Shown piece after piece: positions 52,276 to 61,189 of a stretch of DNA of 64,000 nt (position 1 is the first letter of the stretch; every line of letters starts with the position of its first letter). Made by a program: the position numbers and the translations under genes. The notes below the pieces were generated by a model. The model made no database searches. It saw only the letters and a program-made list of their open reading frames with translations, and was not told the DNA's origin. The DNA is from CAVPDA01 sp963702495 (GTDB taxonomy: Bacteria > Pseudomonadota > Gammaproteobacteria > Burkholderiales > Rhodocyclaceae): the NCBI GenBank assembly GCA_963702495.1, contig CAVPDA010000010.1, positions 62,001 to 126,000 of the forward strand, in the 5' to 3' direction.

Positions 52276-53787
52276 TCACCAATTCGGCTCGAATTCGACG
52301 CAATACCCAATGTGGTCGGATACGCGACCGTAACGATCACCGTCCTTAAAGATCTCCCTTGCCGACACTGCCTGCAACTGGCTGTGCCTTTGCATAAAGA
52401 TGTAATCGATGCGACCATCCTTGGCCAAGTGGCGATCCATGTTCGGCGATAGCCGGCGGAACACCCTCTCGAACACATTGCGCGAAGTAGCCGCCAGAAA
52501 CTGGTCTTCGTATTCCTGGGTTCGGACGACCGCCCTGTACCCTTCCGAGCCCGCTTTGATGTTGAAATCCCCACACAGGAAGGTGGCGGCGAGATGGCCG
52601 CCATGCTTGTGGTTCGCCCACGCGCGCAGCCGTTCGAACTGCTCCAGAAAACCGTCACTCAACCAGCTCAGGTGGGCCGAAAAAACGTTCACGACGCCCA
52701 TGTACGGCACGTTGACCTGCACCATTATCACCTTGCGGGCGTTGATGCTGTATACGTCCTGACTGGAGGAGACATAACCAGCATCATTCATAACGAAATC
52801 GTACTTGCTCAAGACCGCAATACCTTCGCGGTAGCGGTCGAAGCCAAGATGAGACCAGTCGGTGTGAAGATGATAGGGCCCGCGCAGCCGGTCACGAATG
52901 ATCTTGGCGGCGTTCGAGTTCCAGTCCCCTTGACCCTTGTTCCAGTTCTCACCCACCTCTTGCAAACAGACAATATCGATATCCAGGTCATCGATGGCTC
53001 GGGCGACTTGACTGAACTTGGCGTCCTGATTTTCCTCCTGATAGCAGTGCAGGTTCAGGGTCAGGATCTTCAGGCGCTGACGGCGGGCCAAGTAATTCTG
53101 GCCAAAATTGCTGTCCCAGATCGTGCCGGTGGGTGTCTCGCAAGCGATCGCGTACTGAACGCGAAAAGCGTCATCGATCTTGATCTCGCTGGCCCACATA
53201 CCTACATCGTATCGATTCGGGTTCCTGGCATTGCTCCGGCGCATCTTGTCCCAGTGCATTCTCCTGAAGAAGCAGGGCGTGACGTTCGTACTGCGCCAGT
53301 TGTCCGTTGTCCAGTGAAGGTTGACCCGCTTGGGCTGAAGAGAATGACGTACCGCGACCGTAATGGGATAGAACCGCTGCCCGGCCTGAAGAATGGGGTT
53401 GAAATCAGCACTCAGCAACTGAGTGCGCTTCTTCAGCAGCACGCCCGAATCGGCATTGAAGAGATAGTTGCGCGAACGGTTATTGTCCCAGTACTCCTCT
53501 CCCAGAACCCGGTAGCGCAGGGCAAACTCGATATCTCCTGGCAGGGAAACCTCCTCCGACGGACTGAACGTCGCCCGGGCGCTCCAGATTTCGCGGTTGT
53601 CGCCGCCGGAACAGTGATGCGCTGCCCGGAGCGTGCGCCAGACCCCATCCTCGCCGGCCCAGTGCACCTCAACCAGCTTGTCGTAGGCGATGTGCTCGAG
53701 GAGCATGAAAAATACCAATTCTTGCTCGATACGCTGCTTGCTTCGCGAAATGGTATTTCTTGCCTGGAGCAGTTGAATAGCTTCCAT
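52276..53787 (-). CDS. CBM21-CBM21-EEP phosphodiesterase/nuclease
   Basis: A 503-residue protein. Residues 25-115 and 125-235 each resemble CBM21 starch/glycogen-binding domains (VEVHWAGEDGVWRTL with YWDNNRSRNYLF; VNLHWTTDNWRSTN with WDSNFGQNY). Residues 240-503 form an endonuclease/exonuclease/phosphatase domain: LTLNLHC, IVCLQEVG (metal Glu), SAHLSW, CGDFNIKAG (Asp/Asn), GRIDYIF and SDHIGY (catalytic His). All core residues are present. Divergent from glgX, so a glycogen-related role is an attractive inference. No signal peptide. Confidence 0.8.
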   Translation of the reverse strand: MEAIQLLQARNTISRSKQRIEQELVFFMLLEHIAYDKLVEVHWAGEDGVWRTLRAAHHCSGGDNREIWSARATFSPSEEVSLPGDIEFALRYRVLGEEYWDNNRSRNYLFNADSGVLLKKRTQLLSADFNPILQAGQRFYPITVAVRHSLQPKRVNLHWTTDNWRSTNVTPCFFRRMHWDKMRRSNARNPNRYDVGMWASEIKIDDAFRVQYAIACETPTGTIWDSNFGQNYLARRQRLKILTLNLHCYQEENQDAKFSQVARAIDDLDIDIVCLQEVGENWNKGQGDWNSNAAKIIRDRLRGPYHLHTDWSHLGFDRYREGIAVLSKYDFVMNDAGYVSSSQDVYSINARKVIMVQVNVPYMGVVNVFSAHLSWLSDGFLEQFERLRAWANHKHGGHLAATFLCGDFNIKAGSEGYRAVVRTQEYEDQFLAATSRNVFERVFRRLSPNMDRHLAKDGRIDYIFMQRHSQLQAVSAREIFKDGDRYGRVSDHIGYCVEFEPNW

Positions 53788-53899
53788 CGTTCATCCAGCA
53801 GGGCTGTCCATGCGTTGCATTCCTTTCCGGGTTGCCACGATGTCATCAGGCTGTTCGCAAGAGAATAACAAAAGGCGAGCAAGATGGTAGGAAACCGAC

Positions 53900-54088
53900 A
53901 CCGCCGCGGCGGACCGCCCCGCGCCGGAGCGTGGTCAGATGCGGGGCACGGCGTCGCGAGCGATAAGGGACAAGGATCTGATGCCTGAGCAACAACGACT
54001 CTGCCGCGACGGCGCGAACGCCACCGGTGCGGAGGCGTTTCACGAAGATGACCCGCAAGTGGATGGCGAGGGTGAGGAGTTCGCGCAT
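53900..54088 (-). pseudogene. N-terminal remnant of an IS integrase
   Basis: About 55 codons, MRELLTLAIHLRVIFVKRLR, GGVRAVAAESLLLRHQILV, then homology to the integrase-core transposase family ends and the frame runs into unrelated sequence. Only the N-terminal segment remains. It lies between the EEP gene and glgX. From 54089 to 54291 I see nothing else except presumed promoter sequence. Confidence 0.6.
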
Positions 54089-54291
54089 GGGACGAACGCT
54101 ACCATGATCGCCAGCGTTCGCGATACTGCACCGTACAGGCGCATTCCGTCATACTGCGAATTCGCCACCTACGGGATGCTCCGCTGCTATTGCGAGGCGG
54201 CCTCGAGACATGTTTTCATGAGTTGGACACTACGGATGCATCCGCAGGGCTCCACGCTCGACGCAACGTGTGCCAACGCTTCGAATTCACA

Positions 54292-56619
54292 ATGCACAAA
54301 CGTCCAATCACCGCAGTGTGGCCAGGCGAGCCCTTTCCCATCGGCTCGACCTGGGACGGGCAGGGTGTCAATTTCGCCTTGTTTTCGGCCCATGCCGAGA
54401 AAGTGGAACTGTGCCTCTTCGACGCAAGCGGGAGGCAAGAGTTGCAGCGCCTTGAACTCAAAGTGCGGACCAACGACATCTGGCACTGCTATCTGCCGCA
54501 AGCCCGCCCGGGCATGCTTTACGGCTACCGCGTCCATGGCCCGTACAGGCCGCACGACGGTCACCGATTTAACCCTCACAAGCTACTGATCGACCCCTAC
54601 GCCAAGTCCATCGCCGGAGAGCTGCTATGGAGCGATGCCCACTTCGGATATCGCATCGGCGACAAGCACGAGGACCTGTCCTTCGACCGCAGAGATGATG
54701 CGCACGGAGTGCCGAAGTGTCGCGTGATCGACGCGGCCTACGACTGGGAAGACGACCGGACGCCGCGCATTCCTTGGCAGGACACGGTGATCTATGAGTT
54801 GCACGTAAGGGGTTTTACCATGCGTCATCCGCGGGTGCCGCCGGAACTGCGCGGCACCTACGCCGGGCTTGCGAACGTGCGGGCGATTGAGCATCTGAAG
54901 CGGCTTGGCATCACCACGGTGGAGCTCATGCCGGTGCACGCGTTCGCCGACGAGCGCCATCTGGTGCAGCAAGGACTGCGCAACTACTGGGGCTACAACT
55001 CCTACGCCTTCTTCGCGCCTGAGCCGCGGTATTCGGCCACCGGCCACATTTCCGAGTTCAAGACCATGGTCAAGGCCCTGCATGCGGCCGGCATCGAGGT
55101 CGTTCTCGACGTGGTCTATAACCACACGGCCGAAGGCAACCATCTGGGGCCGACCTTGAGCCTGCGCGGCATCGACAATGCCAGCTACTACCGGCTGATG
55201 CCCGCAAACGCCCGCTACTACATGGACTTCACCGGCTGCGGCAATTCGCTGTGCACGGCAAACCCATGCGTCCTCGACCTCATCCGCGACAGCCTGCGCT
55301 ATTGGGTTGAGGAAATGCATGTCGACGGCTTTCGCTTCGATCTCGCTGTCGCCTTGACACGCGGCGCCAACGGCGTCGAAATGAGCGGCGCGTTCCTCGA
55401 TGACATTGCCCGAGACCCTGTGCTGTCCCAAGTCAAATTGATCGCCGAGCCTTGGGATCTCGGCCTCGGCGGTTACCAGCTTGGCGGTTTCCCGCACGGC
55501 TGGGCGGAATGGAGCGACCGCTACCGCGACACGCTGCGCGCCTTCGGGAAAGCCGACGCCGAAACCATCGGAGAGTTCGCCACGCGTATTACCGGATCCA
55601 GCGACCTCTACGAGCGGAGCGGGCGAAAGCCCCACGCGAGCATCAACTTCGTCACCGCCCACGATGGCTTCACCCTGCACGACTTGGTGAGCTACGACCA
55701 CAAGCATAACGAGGCCAATCTGGAGGGCAATCGAGACGGTACCGACAACAACCGGAGCTGGAACTGCGGAGCAGAGGGCCGCACCGACGATGGCACGATC
55801 AACGCCTTGCGAAGGCGCCAGAAGCGTAACTTTCTCGCCACGCTCTTCCTGTCTCAGGGCGTGCCCATGCTGCTCGCCGGCGACGAAATGGGGCGCACCC
55901 AGAGCGGCAACAATAACGCCTATTGCCAGGACAACGAGATCTCCTGGCTGAACTGGAATCTCCAGCCGGAAGACCGCCAGCTGATCGACTTCGTTCGGCG
56001 CCTGATCAAGCTGCGCCGCGACGCCCCTGTCTTTCGCCGGGGCGAGTTCTTGCAGGGACGGCCTATCTGTGCCAGCGGGGTGAAGGACATCACGTGGCTC
56101 AGCCCTGACGGGCGCGAGATGGACCACGACAACTGGCGACAGTCGCATGCGCGCTGCCTCGGAATCTGTCTTGCGGGGGATCCGCAGGCAAGACAGCCGG
56201 GCGACCGCCGGCACGCGCAATGGGCGAAGATCTGGAGGTGGTTTCCGTCACGGCTGCGCGCTTGGTTCAGCCCTCGCGCAGGGCCCGGGAACGCGGCCAT
56301 TTCCGGCGGTTTCCAATTTCAGCGGCTCCTGCGCTGGGCACGACTCCACGGCCGCCCGGTCGCCGACGGTAGCTTTCTGATCCTGGTGAACGCTCACCAT
56401 GAAACGATACCGTTCGTAATCCCCAGCCTCGATGAGCGCTTTGTCTGGTCGCCGATTCTTGAGACGTACGTTGAGGACGGGCGGCAATCGAATGCGCTCT
56501 ATGAACCCGGCGAGTCTTACGAACTCCCTGGGCGCTCGCTCGCGATCCTGCGATCAGTGCGCAGCAAGAGGGTTCTGGCGAGGCTCTTCGCAATGATGGT
56601 GCAGGGCCGGGAATCTTGA
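54292..56619 (+). CDS. glgX: Glycogen debranching enzyme GlgX with a C-terminal insertion
   Basis: A 775-residue GH13 isoamylase-type enzyme. The N-terminal CBM48 (GSTWDGQGVNFALFSAHAEK) is followed by the catalytic barrel: VYNHTAEG, GFRFDLAVAL (nucleophile Asp, about 348), LIAEPWD (acid Glu, about 384) and VTAHDGF (Asp, about 457). It hydrolyses alpha-1,6 branches of glycogen. Between LGICLAGD and ADGSFLILVNAHHE (about residues 630-690) there are some 50 extra residues, Arg/Trp-rich, absent from usual GlgX. I start at MHKRPITAVW (54292), where CBM48 homology begins. Confidence 0.93.
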   Translation: MHKRPITAVWPGEPFPIGSTWDGQGVNFALFSAHAEKVELCLFDASGRQELQRLELKVRTNDIWHCYLPQARPGMLYGYRVHGPYRPHDGHRFNPHKLLIDPYAKSIAGELLWSDAHFGYRIGDKHEDLSFDRRDDAHGVPKCRVIDAAYDWEDDRTPRIPWQDTVIYELHVRGFTMRHPRVPPELRGTYAGLANVRAIEHLKRLGITTVELMPVHAFADERHLVQQGLRNYWGYNSYAFFAPEPRYSATGHISEFKTMVKALHAAGIEVVLDVVYNHTAEGNHLGPTLSLRGIDNASYYRLMPANARYYMDFTGCGNSLCTANPCVLDLIRDSLRYWVEEMHVDGFRFDLAVALTRGANGVEMSGAFLDDIARDPVLSQVKLIAEPWDLGLGGYQLGGFPHGWAEWSDRYRDTLRAFGKADAETIGEFATRITGSSDLYERSGRKPHASINFVTAHDGFTLHDLVSYDHKHNEANLEGNRDGTDNNRSWNCGAEGRTDDGTINALRRRQKRNFLATLFLSQGVPMLLAGDEMGRTQSGNNNAYCQDNEISWLNWNLQPEDRQLIDFVRRLIKLRRDAPVFRRGEFLQGRPICASGVKDITWLSPDGREMDHDNWRQSHARCLGICLAGDPQARQPGDRRHAQWAKIWRWFPSRLRAWFSPRAGPGNAAISGGFQFQRLLRWARLHGRPVADGSFLILVNAHHETIPFVIPSLDERFVWSPILETYVEDGRQSNALYEPGESYELPGRSLAILRSVRSKRVLARLFAMMVQGRES

Positions 56620-57142
56620 CTCGACTCACCCGGCAGCACTCACCGATTCAACGGCGCGTTGCGACCCGAAGGCGGCCGTCTGGGTCGGAGCTGACGATCG
56701 TCACCTGGAGGTGCTGATGGAGACGGTAAGAGAGATTTGCTTCTCCGGCAACTTGTTGGTGGTACTGCGGTCACTCAATATCTTCCGTGCCTAGAATCAG
56801 TATTTTCGTAGCGAGCGGCAGCTCTAGGAAAGATGGTTCGCCGGCTGGCGACCCAGACCTGACGTTGAGGGCAGTCAGCCGTCAACGACCGGTCACACAC
56901 GTGCAGCCGTCATTGTCTGTCCGTGCTGCCCCGGGTGCCCCGGGGGACTCCGCTTCGGCGACAGCCGTCACAGGACACATCCCCAAAGGCGAGGCTCGCC
57001 AACGACGGCTTTCAGCTGCATTCTCCGAATGCTCGCAACCCGCCGCTGCCGAATGCTGTTCCGACTTGCAAACGTTCGATTCCCTATCGACGTACTCCAC
57101 GGGAGTGGTCCGCCAGTCGTGCTTGCTTCCACGGCGTACTGC
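56620..57142. other. Intergenic region
   Basis: 523 bp without a convincing gene between glgX and kdpE, which converge on it. A 25-codon frame (56716-56793, METVREICFSGNLLVVLRSL) has a ribosome-site-like GGAGG and may be the end of a lost gene. The palindrome ccccgggtgccccgggg lies near 56930. Confidence 0.4.
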
Positions 57143-57847
57143 CTACGCCGCGCCCTCGCCGAGGACGAGACGGTAGCCGACACCCGTCTCAGTAAGCAGA
57201 TAGCGCGGTTGCACCGGGTCCGGCTCCAGCTTCTGCCTGAGCTGCTTCATGTAGACCCGCAGATACTGCGGCTGCTCCACGTGGGTCGGCCCCCACACTT
57301 CCCGCAGCAGATGGCGGTGGGTGACGACCATGCCCTCGTGCTGCGCGAGGCAGGTCAGCAGGCGGAACTCGATCGGTGTGAGGTGGATTTCGCCTCCCGG
57401 GGCATAGACCAGCCGCTTCGCCAAGTCGATCTCGATGGCGCCGAGAGTCACGCTGGTACCGCCGTGCTCGCGTCGCGCCGCGTGACGCAGCGCCACCCGG
57501 ATGCGCGCCAGCAGTTCGCCGACACCGAACGGCTTGGTCACGTAGTCGTCGGCACCGGCATCGAGCGCCGCGATCTTCTGTGCTTCGTGCGTGCGCGCCG
57601 ACAGGACGATGAGCGGCATCGCCGACCACTCCCGGATGCGGCGGATCACCTCGGCGCCGTCCAGATCCGGCAGGCCGAGATCGACGATGGCGAGATCCGG
57701 CTTGTGCGAGCCCGCTTCGATGATGCCGCGTTGGCCGTTCGCCGCCTCGACCACCCGGTACCCCTCGGCCTCGAGGGCCGTGTGCAGCAGGCGCCGGATC
57801 TGCGGCTCGTCGTCGATCACCAGCACCGCCTGCTGCGCAGCACTCAC
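57143..57847 (-). CDS. kdpE: KdpE response regulator
   Basis: A 234-residue OmpR/PhoB-type regulator. The receiver domain has acidic pocket DDEP, phospho-acceptor Asp in LAIVDLGLPDLDG (about residue 53) and KPFGVGEL. The C-terminal winged helix is IHLTPIEFRLLTCL with REVWGPTHVEQPQYLRVYMK. It activates kdpFABC under potassium limitation. It starts at GTG 57847, overlapping the kdpD stop (GTGA). Confidence 0.94.
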   Translation of the reverse strand: MSAAQQAVLVIDDEPQIRRLLHTALEAEGYRVVEAANGQRGIIEAGSHKPDLAIVDLGLPDLDGAEVIRRIREWSAMPLIVLSARTHEAQKIAALDAGADDYVTKPFGVGELLARIRVALRHAARREHGGTSVTLGAIEIDLAKRLVYAPGGEIHLTPIEFRLLTCLAQHEGMVVTHRHLLREVWGPTHVEQPQYLRVYMKQLRQKLEPDPVQPRYLLTETGVGYRLVLGEGAA

Positions 57848-60585
57848 GACGATGCTTCCGCTGCTTCGGGCACGAGTGCCGGCGCCTCCCCCGCACATGG
57901 AAGGCTGAACCGAAACGTGACGCCGCCGCCCAGCCGCGGCTCCGCCCAAATGCGCCCATCATGCGCCTGAACAATTGCCCGACAGATGGTCAGGCCGAGG
58001 CCGGCACCGCCGATGGCGCTTTCGGTCGATCCCCGGTGGAACTTCTCGAAGACGACGGTCTCTTCGCCGGGCGGCAGACCGGGTCCGTTGTCGGCCACGG
58101 CAACGATGACCTCCGCTTCCTTGACACTCGCCCTGATCCACACCGAGGCACGCCGCGGCGTGTACTTGACGATGTTGTCGAGCAGATTGACCAACACCTG
58201 TTCGATCAGCACGCCGTCCAGGAGCAGCAGCGGCAGGTCGGGCGGCAGCGATATCTGCACCGATCGCTCCCCCAACCGATCCCCCGTGCGCCGCAGCGCG
58301 CTGCCGACGATCTCGTCCAGTGCCTGCCATTCGCGATTCAGTTTGGCGGTGCCCGACTCCAGCCGCGTCATGTCGAGCAGATTGTTGATGAGCTGGCTCA
58401 TCTGCTGGGCTTCGTCGTAGACCGTGCGCGCCAGTTCGGCGCGGGCAGCGGGCGAAAGTTGCTCGGCCTTCTCCAGCAACCCGCTCGCCGCCCCCGCAAT
58501 CACCGCCAGCGGCGTGCGCAGATCGTGGGAGATGGCGGACAGCAGCGAATTGCGCAGCTCCTCGGTCTCGGCCTTGAGTCGCGCTCCCTCGGCCTGGTCG
58601 GCCAGGCTCGCCCGTTCGAGGGCGGCCGCGATCTGCGCCGCAAAGGTCTCCAGCAGATGGAACTGCTCGGGCAGCAGCACGTGGCGCGGGTTGGCCGGCA
58701 GCACGGCGAGCACGCCGAGCGCCCGGCCGGATGTGCTGAGCGGCAGATAGACGGCCTCGGCCCCCGGAAGCGTGTCGGTCCCCAGGCCGGCAACCTTGGC
58801 GTGGTCGCAAACCCATTGGGCAATGCTCAGGTCGGCGCCCCGGTAGGAAGCGGCTTGGCTCGGGCCCGCGGGGTAACCGATGCGCCCATTCGCATCGGGC
58901 AGCAGGACGACGACCTGACTGTCGAACACCTCGCTGGTATGACGCACGGCCACCCGCGCCAGCGCCTCCTGCCCGCGTGTGGCCGTCAGCTCCCGGCTCA
59001 TGGCGTAGAGCATCGCCGTGCGCCGCTCCCGATGGCCCGCAACCTTGGCCTGCAGGCGCACGCTCGCCGTGAGGTTGGCCACGACCAGCGCCACGCCCAG
59101 CATGATGGCGAAGGTGAGCAGGTACTGGACATCGGCCACCGCAAAGGTGAAACGGGGCGGCACGAAGACGAAGTCGAAGACCACCACGTTCAGGATCGCC
59201 ACCGTGACGGCCGGGCCGCGCCCGAAGCGCAGGGCGATCACCACCACACCGAGCAGATAGAGCATGATCAGGTTGGCAAGCTCGAAGGCCGGCGTCATGG
59301 GCCAGGCGATCGCGCTGCACACGGCGGTCGAAAGCACCGCCCAGGCGTAGCCGGGCCAGCGCTTCTTGCCCGGCGTCGGCGCACCGGCCACGCCGAGGAT
59401 GGCGCTGGTGCGCAGCAGCACGGGGTTGCGCCGCGCCAGCGCCGCCTCGTCGCCGGTAACCACCTGCACGTCGATGTCGCCGCTGCGGTCGATCAAGGTG
59501 TCAACGGTGGACGGGCGCAGCAGGCGCAGCCATGCGCTGCGCGTGGGTCGCCCGATGAGGATGCGGGTTACATTGCGAGTGCGGGCATAGTTCAGCGCCT
59601 CGTCGGCAACCGAGGCGCCGCCCAGAGTCACCGCCTCGGCGCCCAGCGATTCGGCCAGGCGCAACACCTCGATGCGCCGGTTGCGCTCCTGCTCGGACAG
59701 GCGCAGCAGCTGCGGTGTTTCCACGTAAAGCGTGATCCATTCGGCGTGCAATGCCGCGGCGAGGCGGCGCGCCGCGCGCACCAGGCGTTCCGCCTTCTCG
59801 TCGGGACCCACGCACACCAGCAGCCGCTCCCGCGTCGCCCAGGTTTCCCGGATCGCCTGATCGCTGCGGTATTCGCGCATCGCGGCATCCACCCGGTCGG
59901 CGGTGGTGCGCAGCGCCAGCTCGCGCAGGGCGATAAGGTTGCCCTTGCGAAAGAAGTTGTCCATGGCGTGGCGCACCTGCTCCGGGACATAGATCTTGCC
60001 TTCACGCAGCCGCTGCAGCAGGTCGTCCGGCGGCTGGTCGATCAGTTCGACCTCGTCGGCCTGCTCGAACACGCTGTCGGGCACGGTCTCGGCGGTGCGG
60101 ACGCCGGTGAACTGGGCGACGATGTCGTTCAGGCTTTCCAGGTGCTGAACATTGACCGTGGTGTAGACGTCGATCCCGGCATCCAGCAGCTCCTCTGCGT
60201 CCTGCCAGCGCTTGGCGTGGCGCGAGCCCGGCGCATTGGTGTGGGCCAGCTCGTCGAGCAGCAGCAGACCGGGCTTGCGCGCCAGTGCCGCGTCCAGATC
60301 GAATTCGCGCAGGCTCGTGCCCCGGTAGTCGACGCTGCGGGTCGCAATCTGCGGCACGCCAACGGCGAGCAGCTCCGTATCGCTGCGGCCGTGGGGCTCG
60401 ACGTAGCCGATCACGACGTCCCTCCCCTCGCGCAGCCGCTCGCGGCCCTCCAGCAGCATGCCGTAGGTCTTGCCGACGCCGGCACAAGCGCCGAAGAACA
60501 CCTTGAGCTTGCCGCGCTTGGCCTTCGCCTCCTGCGCCTGCACGCGCTCCAGCAGTTGATCCGGATCGGGTCGAGTCTCGCTCAT
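57844..60585 (-). CDS. kdpD: KdpD sensor histidine kinase
   Basis: A 913-residue membrane sensor kinase. The N-terminal KdpD domain has Walker A-like GACAGVGKTY (about residue 31) and DELAHTNAPGSRH. A USP-like domain spans about 250-370. Four membrane helices (about 400-500, including MLYLLGVVVIAL) belong to DUF4118. A GAF domain leads to the kinase: HisKA ISHDLRTPLAVIAG (His near 687) and HATPase with DNGPGLPPGEE. It senses K+ limitation and turgor or ionic signals. Four-base overlap with kdpE; 12 bp after kdpC. Confidence 0.95.
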   Translation of the reverse strand: MSETRPDPDQLLERVQAQEAKAKRGKLKVFFGACAGVGKTYGMLLEGRERLREGRDVVIGYVEPHGRSDTELLAVGVPQIATRSVDYRGTSLREFDLDAALARKPGLLLLDELAHTNAPGSRHAKRWQDAEELLDAGIDVYTTVNVQHLESLNDIVAQFTGVRTAETVPDSVFEQADEVELIDQPPDDLLQRLREGKIYVPEQVRHAMDNFFRKGNLIALRELALRTTADRVDAAMREYRSDQAIRETWATRERLLVCVGPDEKAERLVRAARRLAAALHAEWITLYVETPQLLRLSEQERNRRIEVLRLAESLGAEAVTLGGASVADEALNYARTRNVTRILIGRPTRSAWLRLLRPSTVDTLIDRSGDIDVQVVTGDEAALARRNPVLLRTSAILGVAGAPTPGKKRWPGYAWAVLSTAVCSAIAWPMTPAFELANLIMLYLLGVVVIALRFGRGPAVTVAILNVVVFDFVFVPPRFTFAVADVQYLLTFAIMLGVALVVANLTASVRLQAKVAGHRERRTAMLYAMSRELTATRGQEALARVAVRHTSEVFDSQVVVLLPDANGRIGYPAGPSQAASYRGADLSIAQWVCDHAKVAGLGTDTLPGAEAVYLPLSTSGRALGVLAVLPANPRHVLLPEQFHLLETFAAQIAAALERASLADQAEGARLKAETEELRNSLLSAISHDLRTPLAVIAGAASGLLEKAEQLSPAARAELARTVYDEAQQMSQLINNLLDMTRLESGTAKLNREWQALDEIVGSALRRTGDRLGERSVQISLPPDLPLLLLDGVLIEQVLVNLLDNIVKYTPRRASVWIRASVKEAEVIVAVADNGPGLPPGEETVVFEKFHRGSTESAIGGAGLGLTICRAIVQAHDGRIWAEPRLGGGVTFRFSLPCAGEAPALVPEAAEASS

Positions 60586-60597
60586 CCTTGAACCCTA

Positions 60598-61173
60598 TCA
60601 GGATTTCAGGGCATCGAGAGCGAGGTTCAGGCGCAGCACATTGACCCGCGGTTCGCCCAGGATGCCGAGCTGGCGGTGTTCGGTGTTCTGCGCCACCAAC
60701 TGTTTCACCCGCTCCTCGGGCAGGCTGCGGGTGCGCGCAACCCGGGGAAGCTGAAACTGCGCCGCCGCCGGACTGATGTGCGGGTCCAGCCCGCTGGCGG
60801 AGGCAGTCACCAGATCCACCGGCACGGGTACGTTTTTGCCAGGGTCCGCCGCGCGCAGTGCGGCAATCCTCGTCCCCACCGCCTCGGTCAGTGCCGGATT
60901 GGTCGGCCCCAGGTTGGAGCCGCTCGATGCCGCCGCGTTGTAGGGAAACGGGCCGGTCGCCGAAGGGCGGCCCCAGAAGTACTTCGGGTCGCTGAAAGGC
61001 TGGCCGATCAGCGCCGAGCCGACCGCCTTGCCACCCTGCACGACCAGGCTGCCGTTGGCCCGGGCCGGCATGATGCCCTGGGCGATGCCGGTCACCAGCA
61101 GCGGATAGGCCACGCCGGTCAGCACGGTCAAAACCAGCAGCATCAGCGCCGCACTGCGAATCGAGGTCCACAT
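60598..61173 (-). CDS. kdpC: KdpC, potassium-pump subunit
   Basis: A 191-residue subunit: one N-terminal membrane helix (AALMLLVLTVLTGVAYPLLV), then GSALIGQPFSDPKYFWGRPS and ASASGLDPHISPAAAQFQLP, the KdpC signatures. It stabilises the KdpFABC complex and assists ATP binding. Start chosen at MWTSIRSAAL (61173), 16 bp after kdpB, with an AAAGGAGCG ribosome site. Confidence 0.95.
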   Translation of the reverse strand: MWTSIRSAALMLLVLTVLTGVAYPLLVTGIAQGIMPARANGSLVVQGGKAVGSALIGQPFSDPKYFWGRPSATGPFPYNAAASSGSNLGPTNPALTEAVGTRIAALRAADPGKNVPVPVDLVTASASGLDPHISPAAAQFQLPRVARTRSLPEERVKQLVAQNTEHRQLGILGEPRVNVLRLNLALDALKS

Positions 61174-61189
61174 GGTCGCTCCTTTCGTT

